This document shows, in pieces, positions 1 to 10,300 of a DNA stretch of 64,000 nucleotides. Source of the stretch: Epichloe hybrida (lineage: Eukaryota; Ascomycota; Sordariomycetes; Hypocreales; Clavicipitaceae); the NCBI GenBank assembly GCA_019022495.1, contig JAFEKR010000005.1, positions 1,364,001 through 1,428,000 of the forward strand, written 5' to 3'. Below the pieces are notes generated by a model that was not told the origin of the DNA, ran no database searches, and saw only the letters and a program-made list of their open reading frames with translations. A program made the position numbers and the translations under genes. Position 1 is the first letter of the stretch, and every line of letters starts with the position of its first letter.

Positions 1-305
1 GAGCGCAGCACCGCAGATGACTTCGGCATCGATGTCTCTGCCCGTGTACTTGGACAGCGCACTGCCTGTGCCCAAGTCAGTTTCGGCGATTCGACGGGAT
101 GGAGAGGGGGGGGGGGTTGGTCTGTAGAGTTACCTGGTGTATCGAATGCCAAGCACGAGTGGCCCTTTTCTACCAGTGACGGGATGATGGTTGAATAGAA
201 CGAGCTGGACGACCCGAGGCCGTGGATGAAGAGCAAGATGGGCCCATCGCCCGCCGGGGTCCAGGTGTAGTAGAGCTCTTGGTCGTCGATTCGTATTGAG
301 GGCAT
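1..305 (-). CDS. alpha/beta hydrolase, N-terminal part (two exons visible, gene runs off the window)
   Basis: Complement of join(1..65,134..305), giving 79 codons in frame. The ATG is at 305-303. Residues 22-35 read as a hydrophobic strand followed by HGLGSSSS (H28, G29), the oxyanion-hole HG motif of alpha/beta hydrolases. Residues 54-66 read FDTPGSALSKYTG, the usual strand 4 / DxPG-x-S region of lactonase- and esterase-like members such as 3-oxoadipate enol-lactonase relatives. The intron (133 down to 66, 68 bp) starts GTAACT and ends CACAG, with a CTGAC branch site a few bases upstream; joining restores the frame at G58. The nucleophile elbow and the rest of the triad lie outside the window, so the substrate cannot be told. 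The gene is divergent from the CoA-transferase gene across about 390 bp. Base composition is normal, with no RIP. Confidence 0.82.
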   Translation of the reverse strand, partial: MPSIRIDDQELYYTWTPAGDGPILLFIHGLGSSSSFYSTIIPSLVEKGHSCLAFDTPGNSTDQPPPPLHPVESPKLTWAQAVRCPSTRAETSMPKSSAVLR

Positions 306-696
306 ATTGGGTTTCTGGCTATGATGGTGACGGAGCTTTTGTCTTGTTCGCGTCAGAGCTTTGGATATTCACCAATCACGACGGAGCTGCCGTGTTTGGC
401 TCAAGCGGCTGTGGGTGTGGGTATATAATGTGGGACGTACCCACTCGATTTCTGCTCCGATGGAACGGATTACAAGGATGCTACCCGATGGCTGTGGAGT
501 CGTCGGAACTTGCTAAGCCGAGCGCCATCGGAATGTCATGGGGACGCGGCCTTGGCCTTTTGTGATACAAGTCATCAATGTATCGGTATATTGAATCAAG
601 AAACAGCTCGTTTCATCCGAGCATTCCGGACTCACACCGTGACTGGTTGGTCTTTGATAGTCAAGCTTGAACATCCAAACAACCACGAAGGCAAGC
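306..696. promoter_or_regulatory. divergent intergenic region with TATA-like box
   Basis: This 391-bp stretch separates the start codons of two divergent genes and should hold both promoters. A TATATAA sequence lies at 422-428, about 120 bp from the hydrolase start and about 270 bp from the CoA-transferase start. Short open frames here have no family resemblance and overlap one another on both strands, so I do not call a gene. No other site is recognised. Confidence 0.4.
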
Positions 697-2637
697 ATGG
701 GTCTTGAAACCACGCCCCCCTACAGCTCCATCGCGGAGAGCTCACGAATCCTCGACTTTCTTATTCCTTTGCTCGACGAGACCTCGCTCCCGGCGCAGGC
801 GAGGAGCAAACGTCACAATGTGCAATTCACAGGCACCCGAGACAAGCCCTACTTCCCCATCCCGTTCAAAGAAACCGAGCTATCGGCCGCGCTAAAGGCA
901 ATCGAGGGCTGCGTCGCCTCATCTCTCGCAGACGACAAGTTCGGGCACGAGGCAAAGAATCGCAAAGTCACCGTGGACCAGGAGAAGACGACTGCCTTCC
1001 TGTTCCAGGCTTACTTGGCGAGGGTGGGCGGGCTGGGCAAGCTGGACAAGGATGTCAAGAAGTTCCTCAAAGGTAAAGCATCTCATCTCGTACGGTGAAT
1101 CATGATTTTACTTTTTCGGGAGGGGGAGGTAGTGACAACAGGAGTCTGCAGATACCGACTTGCTCCAAGCGCAGTCAGACCCTTACCGCCGCATGTCGGC
1201 CAACTTGTACGAGACGGCAGAGCCTGGAGAGTATTACCACATCCATGGCTCGCTCGAGGCGTCTACCACGCTGAACATGATCGGACTGAAGTCCCACCGG
1301 CCTGATCTGACGTCCCACGATGAAATTGTCAACGAAATCGAGCATGCTGTGAAAAAGTTCACCGTTGAGCAGCTCGAGGCTCTGAATGCCAAGAACAGGC
1401 AGGCTGGTGTCAAGGCGTTCAAGCACGAGCATTTCCTGCAAACGCCTCACGTAAGTTCTCTACTCACTCCTCACTCACTGAAATACATGACTTGGAGCTA
1501 AGGAGAGAAACCCCCCCCCTCCCAAACTTAGGGGGAAGCGAATTGCTCACTGCCGCCCTGGTCCGTCAAGGCTTTGGAATCATCTACTCCAAAATGCCCG
1601 CTGCCAAATAACGGGGACAGGCGCATCCTATCGGGCATCAAGGTCCTCGACATGTGCCGCATCATTGCCGGCCCCACCATTACCAGAATCCTGGGCGAAT
1701 ACGGCGCAGAGGTCCTCAAGGTGACGAGTCCAAATCTCAGTGATGTTCCATTCTTCCAGGTCGACGGAAACATGGGGAAACGCACGGTCGATCTTGATCT
1801 CAAAACACCCGAGGGACGCAGGGTGTTTGAGCAACTGCTCGACGAGGTCGACGTGGTTGTCGATGGGTACCGACCTGGCGCGCTGGAGAAGCTGGGCTAC
1901 GGCCCCAGGGCCATGGCTGAAATGGCGGCTCGGCGCGGAAAAGGCATCGTGTACGTGAATGAGAATTGCTTTGGATACGACGGAGAATGGGCTGGGCGTC
2001 CTGGATGGCAACAGATTGCCGATTGCGTGAGCCTTGGGAATCCCCCTCCCTCCCCCTTATCATTCACACCCACGCAAGGACTCACACATGATAAATTTCG
2101 TAGGTTACCGGAATTGCCTGGGAACAAGGGCGCTTCATGGGCCTGGACGAGCCTGTGGTGCCCCCCTTTCCCATTTCCGACTACGGCACCGGCTGCATCG
2201 GAGCCATCGCGACCTTGGTCGGGCTGCATCACCGAACCACCCGGGGGGGCTCGTGGCACGGAACGGCATCCCTTGTGCACTACGATCTCCTCCTCTTCAA
2301 GGTCGGGCTGCTGCCCGGGCCGGTCCAGGAGGAACTGCGCCGGCAGGCCGGGCCCGACTTCCTCGCCCTGCGCCACGCCCACAGCGTGGACCAGATCTCG
2401 GGCACCGCTCTTCGAAAGATGCGCGAGCTGTATCCCGACTTTGTCGACCACCCGTCGTACCTGGACCACTGGTTCTCCGAAAAGTACAACGAGAACGTGT
2501 CCGCGGTCCTGCCGGTCGTGCAGATTGACGGCCTGGACATCAGCTTCGGCAGAGCGAGCAGGCCGAACGGGAGCGATGAGGCTACGTGGAATGCTGGACA
2601 GGGCAAGGACAAGAGGCTGTCACGAGGCAACTTGTAA
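697..2637 (+). CDS. CoA-transferase family III (CaiB/BaiF) protein, four exons, 567 aa
   Basis: Join(697..1072,1152..1450,1532..2026,2104..2637), 567 residues. Introns of 79, 81 and 77 bp have GT..AG ends (GTAAAG, GTAAGT, GTGAGC at the donors) and restore the frame. The start is the ATG at 697; the frame extends slightly upstream but has no earlier ATG. The first 225 residues form an N-terminal region typical of long fungal members. The CaiB/BaiF core begins near residue 262 with VLDMCRIIAGPTITRILGEY followed by GAEVLKV, then GNMGKRTVDLDLKTPEGR, VDGYRPGALEKLG and NCFGYDGEWAGRPGWQQIAD. PPFPISDYGTG in exon 4 aligns with the segment that carries the catalytic aspartate in formyl-CoA transferase, which makes D416 the likely nucleophile. 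Family III enzymes move CoA between carboxylic acids; the substrate is not readable here. No RIP is seen, although the AT-rich block starts about 400 bp downstream. Confidence 0.9.
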
Positions 2638-3143
2638 ACACGCATATGTAGGCCGCTGGCCCTAATCGGGATCGACGGTCCACCCACTCGTTTTAGTGTG
2701 ACTTGAGTCTATTATTACCACCGGACTTGACTAACAATTCCCTCCCGAAGTGCGTGTGAACCCGCTAATCAAGAATCATTGTGGCTGATCATTGACAATC
2801 TTCTCGGGGGCTATGCTGGGGATCGTATGGGGAAGTGAATCATATCACGAACATTATTCGGGACACCGACCCGAAGCGGAATAGGCTCCTCCAAGTTAAC
2901 TAGCACCAAACATCGTATTGTCAAAGGCGCTCAAATGGGGGTTACAGTAAATCTCGGCTGCAACAAAGTTGATCTCGTATCCAGGGTGGGGCCTTGTGAC
3001 GGGCAGAATAGCATATGCGAGGCATATACTAGGTATATGCTAACATATAGTATAAATTATATAATAGGGCAGTATATGCCTAGCATATGCCTAGCATATG
3101 CAAAGTTATAGCACTATATTATAGGGCATATACTACCTATAGC
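2638..3143. other. gene-free transition from GC-rich gene DNA to the AT-rich block
   Basis: Bases 2638 to about 3000 have normal composition (CpA and TpG present) and no convincing reading frame; they should include the CoA-transferase terminator. From about 3005 the sequence becomes AT-rich and is dominated by short GCATATGC-type palindromes. No gene, RNA or known element is recognised. Confidence 0.6.
3011..3101. repeat. imperfect inverted repeat (about 32-bp arms, short loop)
   Basis: The left arm at 3011-3042 and the right arm at 3070-3101 are reverse complements with a few mismatches, mostly transitions. Both arms contain GCATATGC and AGGCATAT. The arms flank a loop of about 27 bp, so the unit could fold into a hairpin. 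It lies just outside the left terminus of hAT-1, at the edge of the RIP-affected block. Confidence 0.6.
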
Positions 3144-3150
3144 CAGAGCA

Positions 3151-3206
3151 TGTAATGTAATGTAATGTAATGTAATATTTGGGGTTTGGATGTAATGTGT
3201 AATGTT
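3151..3206. repeat. hAT-1 left subterminal TGTAATG array
   Basis: Overlapping TGTAATG units follow directly after the terminal inverted repeat at 3151-3176, with a second short group at 3191-3206. The right-end array uses the same unit. Confidence 0.85.
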
Positions 3207-4143
3207 AGGAGGAAAAAAAAGTGGGGTATATTAATATCTTATAATATACTGTAGATTTTTCTCTATTAGATTAATATAAGTGTTTTTATAATAGGTATTT
3301 TATTAAATTTACTATTAAATATCTTAATTTCCTATCTTTTAGACTATTAGTTATATCTTCTAGTATAGGGTATATATAGTAAGTTTATGAGGTTAATTAG
3401 ATTCTTTAAATTTTTTTATATATTATAAGATATTATATTAACTATATATCTATTTTCTTATAATTATATTTTTATTATTTTAAACAAGACTTTTTATTAC
3501 TAAAAAATACCCTATATATACTTTTTTAAATAATATACAATAATATATTATAAATCTAAATAATTATATTAAGAAACTATAATTAGACTTTTATATACCT
3601 TAAATTTAATATTAATATTATAACTTTTATTTAGAATAATAGTTATTTTTTTAGATTTAATATATATTCTTTTTAAATATCTTAAATTCTTTTCTTTTCT
3701 TTTATAAAATCTAAAGTTAAAAAAGAGTAATTTAGGAATAAAAAGTTAAATAAAAATAGTATAAATAAATAAATAAGTAAATAATATTATTTATATTATT
3801 TAAATGAAAGGCTTTACTTATTATAAAAGCTTTTAAGTATAATATAAGTAATATAAAACTATATATTAGTTTTTAAAATAATATTTTAATAAAAAAAAAT
3901 CGTAGTTTATTTATTTATTAAGTAATCTAAGGAATTTAAAGTATAATTAGCTTATAATACTTATATAATACCTAATTTATCTTAATTTAATACTTTAATA
4001 TATAAGAAATAATTTTTATAAAATAAAATAAATAATTTCATAGTAAAATTTCCTAAAAAAAGAGTAGAAAAAGAGTATAAAAAGCTAAATTTACTAGATT
4101 TAAAATAATACGGTTATTATTTAGAATGAATAAAAGCTATATA

Positions 4144-4850
4144 AAAAGTGGGTCTAAAGTAGGTCTTACTAATAATAGTATTAACTTCTTTATAGCTTAT
4201 TTGCTATATATATGATTTTCTCTTAAAAAGAAGGTATATATAAAAGTGGGTCTAAAGTGGGCCTTACTAATTATAGTATTAATTTCTTAATAGCTTATTT
4301 GCTAAGATATTTATGATTTTCTCTTAAAAAGAAGGTATATATAAAAGTAGGTCTAAAGTAGGTCTTACTAATAATAGTATTAACTTCTTTATAGCTTATT
4401 TGCTTAGATATATATGATTTTTTATTAAAAAGAAAGTATACTTAAAAGTGAATCCAAAGTGGGTCTTACTAATTATAGTATTAACTTCTTAATAGCTTAT
4501 TTGCTATATATATATGATTTTTTATTAAAAAGAAAGTATACTTAAAAGTGGATCTAAAGTGGGTCTTACTAATTATAGTATTAACTTCTTAATAGCTTAT
4601 TTGCTAAGATATTTATGATTTTCTCTTAAAAAGAAGGTATATATAAAAGTGGGTCTAAAGTAGGTCTTACTAATAATAGTATTAACTTCTTTATAGCTTA
4701 TTTGCTTAGATATATATGATTTTTTATTAAAAAGAAAGTATACTTAAAAGTAAGTTTAAAGTAAGCCTTATGAATTATAGTACTTACTTCTTTATAGCTT
4801 ATTTACTTAAATATATATAATTTTATATTAAAATAAGTATACTTAAAAGT
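4144..4850. repeat. seven tandem units of about 100 bp inside hAT-1
   Basis: Units begin with AAAAGT at 4144, 4242, 4343, 4444, 4544, 4645 and 4745, with a truncated eighth at 4845. Spacing is 98 to 101 bp. Each unit opens with two close copies of an AAAGTGGGTCT-like motif, followed by a conserved TAGCTTATTTGCT segment and ATGATTTT. The last units are the most RIP-altered (GTGGGTCT to GTAAGTTT). Confidence 0.9.
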
Positions 4851-5083
4851 AAGTTTTTAATATTTTTCTAAGAAATAAGCTTAAAAAGTAAGTTTTATTA
4901 GTTTTATAAGTTATAATTAAGATTAGTATAGTAATTTAACCTTAATCTATATTTTAAGAAACCTAATATATACTTTTCTAATTATTTAAGTTATTTCTTA
5001 CTATTAATTTCTAATTACTTTACCTAAATATTAAAAAATAAAAATTAATTACATTTAATTACAAATAATTACAAATAATTACA

Positions 5084-5274
5084 TGTAATGTAATGTAATG
5101 TGTGAAAGGGGGGTGTAATGTAATGTAATGTAATGTGTAATGTAATGTAATGTGTAATGTAATGTAATGTGTAATGTAATGTAATGTGTAATGTAATGTA
5201 ATGTGTAATGTAATGTAATGTGTAATAATTACATTACATTACAAACATTACACAATGTAATGTAATGTAATGTG
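5084..5274. repeat. hAT-1 right subterminal TGTAATG array
   Basis: About 190 bp of TGTAATG / GTAATGTAATGTGTAATG units, including a short inverted patch (ACATTAC at 5229-5255), interrupted by GAAAGGGGGG at about 5104-5113. The array ends next to the right terminal inverted repeat. Confidence 0.9.
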
Positions 5275-5282
5275 ATGCTCTG

Positions 5283-7051
5283 AATACTACTATAAGTAGC
5301 TAGCTTATAGTGTGCTTTTAGACTTATAAATAAATTATAGCTAAGTAGTGTTTTAAGGGGGCGCTTACGCTACTTACTAACTACTAACCTAGCTAGACTC
5401 CTAACCTATAGGCTCACTAGACTTACAGAAATATTAGAAAACATAAATAAGGCATAACCTTGCTGCTTATAATAAGCGGACCTAGTTAGCGTACTACTTA
5501 TAGGCTTTGCAAGACTATTAGGTTCCTTAATAATATAATAAAGTTATATCTTCTTAAAACCCTAGAGGCTTAAATAGCCCTTATAGCGCTCTTATAATAA
5601 ACCATTAACTACGCTAAGTAATATAACCTTAGGGCCTGCGATTACACTATTATATATATAGCGCTCTTACTACTTAGTATTTAAAAACTTAGCTAAGAAG
5701 TTAGGTAGCTATAAGGACATAGCCTCTGCCCTATGCTCCTTACTAATATAATTTACTTTTCTTAATAAGGTATTAGCGGGATTTAACTTACCTATATAAT
5801 GTTTAATCCTGAAATTAAATAGATAAAGCTTATCTAATGCTATTACCTACCTACTAGTTAGCTTTAGCTTTATAGCTAGGTACTTATAATTTAGATAGTC
5901 TATTATAACTATAATCTAATAAGTTAAATATATAAGGTAATATCTCTAGGCTTAAAACGCCTCTTAGATTACTAATAACTTAGCGTCTAAGGTTAAGTAA
6001 TAAAGTTTAATATTAATTAACTTCCTTAAAAAATACACTACTAGGTGCTAGCTACCTAGCACTAATATTGTGAGTATAGCTCTAATTATATAACTAGATG
6101 TGTTTATCTTTACTCTTAGTAAATAAAGTAAGTTAAAGTGCACTAAAATTAGTGCCTCCTAGAACTTCTTCTAGAGTTCTCTAAATACTATAAGTTTACT
6201 AGGCTCTAGCTTAAACTCCGCTAGTTAAATACCTTTTAGATAGTTTATTAGTAGGACTACTACCTTACTATACTATTTTATAAAGCATTAGTAAAAACCT
6301 ATAAACCTAAGGAATAATTAAATATTAAACACGCTACTAGGTATTAGCTAGGTTGTAATAGCTTTAACCTGTAATAGTTCTATCTTAATGCCTTTCTTAG
6401 ATATAATAAAACCTAGGAACTTTACTTTTATAACTAAAAATTAGTACTTTTTAAGGTTAATATAAAGGTTAGTGTCCTAAAGTCACTCTAGCACCCTTTT
6501 AATATACTTTGTGTGTCTTATAGGGTTACTACTATATATTAGGGTGTTATTAAGATAAATAATATAGAATTTGTTTATAAGCCCCTTAAGAGTATTACTA
6601 ATATATTCCTAAAAAGTAGCTAGCGTATTTACTAACCTAAATAGCATTATAAGATATTTAAAATGCCTATAGTAGTAATAGAATACTATCTTCTACTTAT
6701 TACCTTTATAAATACATAGCTAGTAGTACGCCTCTTGAAGATTTAGTAACGTAAAAATCTTTACACCCGCTAATTAATTAAGGATTTTAGAGATTAGTAG
6801 TAAAGGGGCCTTATTTTTAATAGTAATCCTATTAAGGCCCCTATAATCCACATAAAGCCTCTATTTCCCTGATTTTTTTAGAATAAATAAAATCAAAGCT
6901 CCTACTAGGCTTATTAATCTTCTAATTTACCCTTTCTCCTATATACTTACTAGGTACTCCCTAAGCACCTCTAGCTCTTTTTTAGCTAGGTTATATATAG
7001 GTCCCTAGGGTAGTTATTTTCCCTCTTCTAATTTAATCATATAAGTATAAC
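5283..7051 (-). pseudogene. G1 pol relic: RT, RNase H, start of integrase
   Basis: Reverse-complement reading matches G2 pol segment for segment. The RT segment (KLRLYVDY-like and PLPLIS-like regions in G2) lies at about 6600-7000, and RNase H and the integrase N-terminus lie leftward. Stops occur every few codons, mainly TAA/TAG where CAA, CAG or TGG would be expected. No functional product is possible. The copy differs from G2 by an extra segment at 5348-5591. Confidence 0.75.
5348..5591. other. 244-bp segment present in G1 but absent from G2
   Basis: Flanking sequence (CTAAGTA on the left, TTATAATAAACC on the right) is continuous in G2 near 23750. The extra segment begins GTGTTTTAAGGGGGCGC and ends ATAGCGCTC. 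No clear terminal repeats or target duplication are seen, so it is either a small insertion in G1 or a deletion in G2. No homology is recognised. Confidence 0.5.
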
Positions 7052-7358
7052 TGTTAGATTCACAGGGTATTGAATTTAATGTAATACAGTCGTAAGCCCG
7101 AAGAATAGTATTATCATTAATTATCTATTCTAGGCTACGTTATCTGTTATCATAATTAATTAAGTTATAGGAAAAGAGAGGTAAAAAGTTAGAAGTTATG
7201 ATATATAAAGGGAAAAGGGGTTACGCGTTTATGTCCCTATATTTCCTAGCTAATTAACATACTAGGTTATAGGTTACGTGTAGGGTCCGCGCGCGGCCCG
7301 AGCTTCTGCTAGGTAATTACAGCTATAACACGCGATTAATATCACCTTTGTTCTAACA
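7052..7358 (-). repeat. A1 3' LTR
   Basis: 307 bp, TG..CA. Contains the GC-rich palindrome CCGCGCGCGG at 7287-7296. Differs from the right LTR mainly by transitions expected from RIP. Confidence 0.92.
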
Positions 7359-10300
7359 CTAGAACTTCTCTCTTTTAACATAATTATTAACGCGTAATAT
7401 TAATTATAGAAATAAAAAGGAAAGATAAATTAAGGATATAATTAATAGGGAATATAAGGAAAAGAACTTATAGCCTATCTAGGTGTATAGTTACTAATAA
7501 AAGGGAAATAATAATCTTGCTTAGCTTATGAGCCTATGTAAGGATAAGTAAGTCCTTCTAAATCCCTTCTTTTTCTTAAAATAATATATATACTACACTA
7601 TAGCATATATATAATATCTTCCTCCTCCTTAGTAATACCTTTATTCTCCTATACACTACTATTAATTTCTATAGTCCACTAGGAGGGCCTAGTAAGCTAG
7701 CGTAGTTATAGCTGCTAGGGATATTAACTATAGGGGCATAAATCCCCTATGTATTACTATCTTATCCCTATAGCTACCCTCCTAGAGAATTACCTTTTTC
7801 TCTTACTATATATATGTTATACGCAGGTAACCTATCCCTCTATTTAGATAGTTATCTAGTTAGTTAAGATAAAGCTCTTAAGGGCCTTATTAGGTAATAC
7901 CTTTATAAAGGTATTAGCTAGGTTATTCTCTCTGTTAATCTATTAGATCTTGTAGAGTTCTTAGCGTTTATATAACTATTAAAGGGCTATAATATTAATT
8001 ATTAGGCGTTTCTCCTTTATTATACTAAGCTTAATAAGGCACTTATATAAGGAGTATAAATCCGTATATATAATAATTAGAATCTTTAGGAGCTTTAGTT
8101 AGTTAGTAACTAAGTTTAGGGTAGTTGTAATTGTATAAGCTATATTAATACTAGCTACTATGCTATAGACTTCTAAGGTAAGCATGCTTTATGTAACTCT
8201 CTTACTCTTTATTAAGCTAAAGTGTATAATATTATCTTTAATTATAAACTTACTATTAGTGTAGTCTTTATTCGCTAGGATAAGTATATATCCTAGTTAT
8301 AAGGATAGGTCCTATTTATTAGTAAAAGATCTATTTATAAAGGTAAAGAGCTTTGCCTTCTTAAGGTTAATTAGGATAAATATTAGACCTCTCTCTAGGT
8401 AATTTATCTACTACTTTAAGTAGTAATTAAGGGCTTTTATATTCTCTAGGGTTAGCTCCTAGTGTTATGTAGTAATAGATAGGTTAAAGTAAGCCTCTAG
8501 TTAGTAAATTAAGGTAATATAAGCGCCTTAGGCCCTTTACTTAATGTATTTACGCTTTAAGTTAGTTATTAGAACTAACTCTAACTTATTACTCTGCCCT
8601 TTTTACTAGATCTTAATAGTATTATTCTCTAGTAAGATAATACTACTATTAAATATAAGAGGGTAGTCCTAAGTTAGGAATTACTTTAGCTTTGTGTTAA
8701 AGCTTACTATAGTAAGCTAGGTCTCTTCCTTCTTAGAGAACTTCTTATCTAAGAGGCTAATTATATTATTAGTTTATATTCTAATGTAGGTAAAGTTAGG
8801 GCTTTCCTTTATAGTTATAAGTAAGTAAGGGTTATATATAAAGGTTTCTATCTAGAGGTTCTCTTTATAATGCTTATAATACATAACCTACTAGTATGTT
8901 CCTACCTCTATAAGCCTATAGAGGGGTTTTATAACCCTTAAGATTATACTAGGCGGGTAGAGATGCTATATCTAAATTAGTAAGCGCGCTAGGATTAGCT
9001 GCTCTAGTAATGTACGGGCCTGTAAATAAGCCTAATAGATATCTCTTAGCTAGATAAGGAATTTCCTTAATCTTACTAATAGGGCTATCGTAAGGATAAG
9101 ACGTTAGCTTGCGCGTTAAATTGTTAGGGCCTGTGTAAGAATAGCCTGTTTCCCTTTATTCTTATACCCTTAGATTATAAGGCATGACTTTTTATAGGGT
9201 TTTATTATCTTGCCCTTAATCTTATTAACGATCTAGGAATTAAAGATTTGAATTCCACTATATTCTTCCTTATTAAATATAATAAATTTAAATATACCTT
9301 GCTTAATTAGAGCGTTAATTTCCGCTTTTATTAATAGCTTAAAAGGTTTGCTAGGGGTCTTAATAATTCCTTCCTTATGTAGCTTAATTACAAGAGCTAG
9401 GTTACTATGTTCTTTTACTAATAGGAAGGTATTAGTACCTTAAGGCATTATAGGAGAGTTCTTCTATGGCCTTCCGTGTCCTTACTTTAATAGTATTAGT
9501 AGCACTATGTTCTTATTACAGGCCTCTTACCCTTTTTCTCCTTTCTCTTTACTAGGCTTTACTATCTTCTTTGTACTATAATTATTATAGTAGGGCTTAA
9601 TAGATATTAACCTAAATATCTTTAGGCCTCTAGGTATATTAAGTGTATAGCTTTCTCTAGTAATTACTAGTAGCTTATATAGACCTGCCTATCCCTTACT
9701 TTCTTACTAGACCTTAACCTTTAATCTAAGTAGTAAGCTAAGGGTCTTTAAGGTATCTAGGCTATTACGTTTAGTAAGGGCCTTATTAACCTTCTAGATA
9801 GCGTAAAGTCTCTTAATCTCTTTAGTAGCCTTCTATACTATAATTACATGCTATGTAATATTAGGTAATAGTAGGGACTTATTTATTATATGTAAGTAGG
9901 CTCTAAAGATAAGGAGGGTTAGGATAAGACTATTAGGGCCTATGGTATTATTTAGGGCCTTAATTACTATTTAAAGGGTAATAGGTTCTAGTGTTATAAG
10001 GTATTTGCGTCTAATTATATTATAGGCTTTTTAGAGTAGCTTATAATACCTTTTAACCTTCCCTATGCTATAGTGTACTTTAATAAGAACTTCCTTAATT
10101 AAAATTAATATTAAAGCTACGAATTATCTGAATTTATTACTATAGAAGTTTATTCTAGTGTCTATAATAATAAAGTCTAGGGGGCCTAGGTAAGTATTAA
10201 TCTAGTATATTCAGAGGGCTTCCTAGGTTATTTTCATAAAGATATTATTAAGGAATTTCGCTACGTTAAACGCTATAGCTATATCTATAGTATAGAGTAT

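Larger units (their letters stand above)
3144..5282. mobile_element. hAT-1: non-autonomous hAT-like DNA element with subterminal TGTAATG arrays
   Basis: The 2.14-kb element has 8-bp terminal inverted repeats CAGAGCAT (3144-3151 and 5275-5282 as ATGCTCTG). CAGAG-type termini are characteristic of the hAT superfamily. Arrays of TGTAATG lie just inside each end, and about seven 100-bp tandem units lie in the interior. No transposase frame is visible, so it would need a helper. The left interior (about 3220-3290) aligns clearly with hAT-2 at 42420-42485 (shared AAAAGTGGG and a following ATCTTATAATA and TAGATTTTTCT). The right flank is Gypsy G1 sequence. The left flank is not, and no 8-bp target duplication is found, so the left junction has probably been rearranged. 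The interior is heavily AT-rich, but the TG dinucleotides of the arrays survive. Confidence 0.75.

Noticed and set aside
296..713. Short frames on both strands between the two genes
   Set aside because: They overlap each other, have no family resemblance and sit in the divergent promoter region; one ends inside the CoA-transferase 5' end.
1897..2687. Long minus-strand and alternative plus-strand frames over the CoA-transferase exons
   Set aside because: Shadow frames from GC-rich codon use; the spliced plus-strand product carries the family motifs.
5084..5274. TGTAATG array as a telomere or interstitial telomeric repeat
   Set aside because: Typical ascomycete telomeres are TTAGGG-like; the array sits between inverted termini of a DNA element and has a counterpart at the other end.
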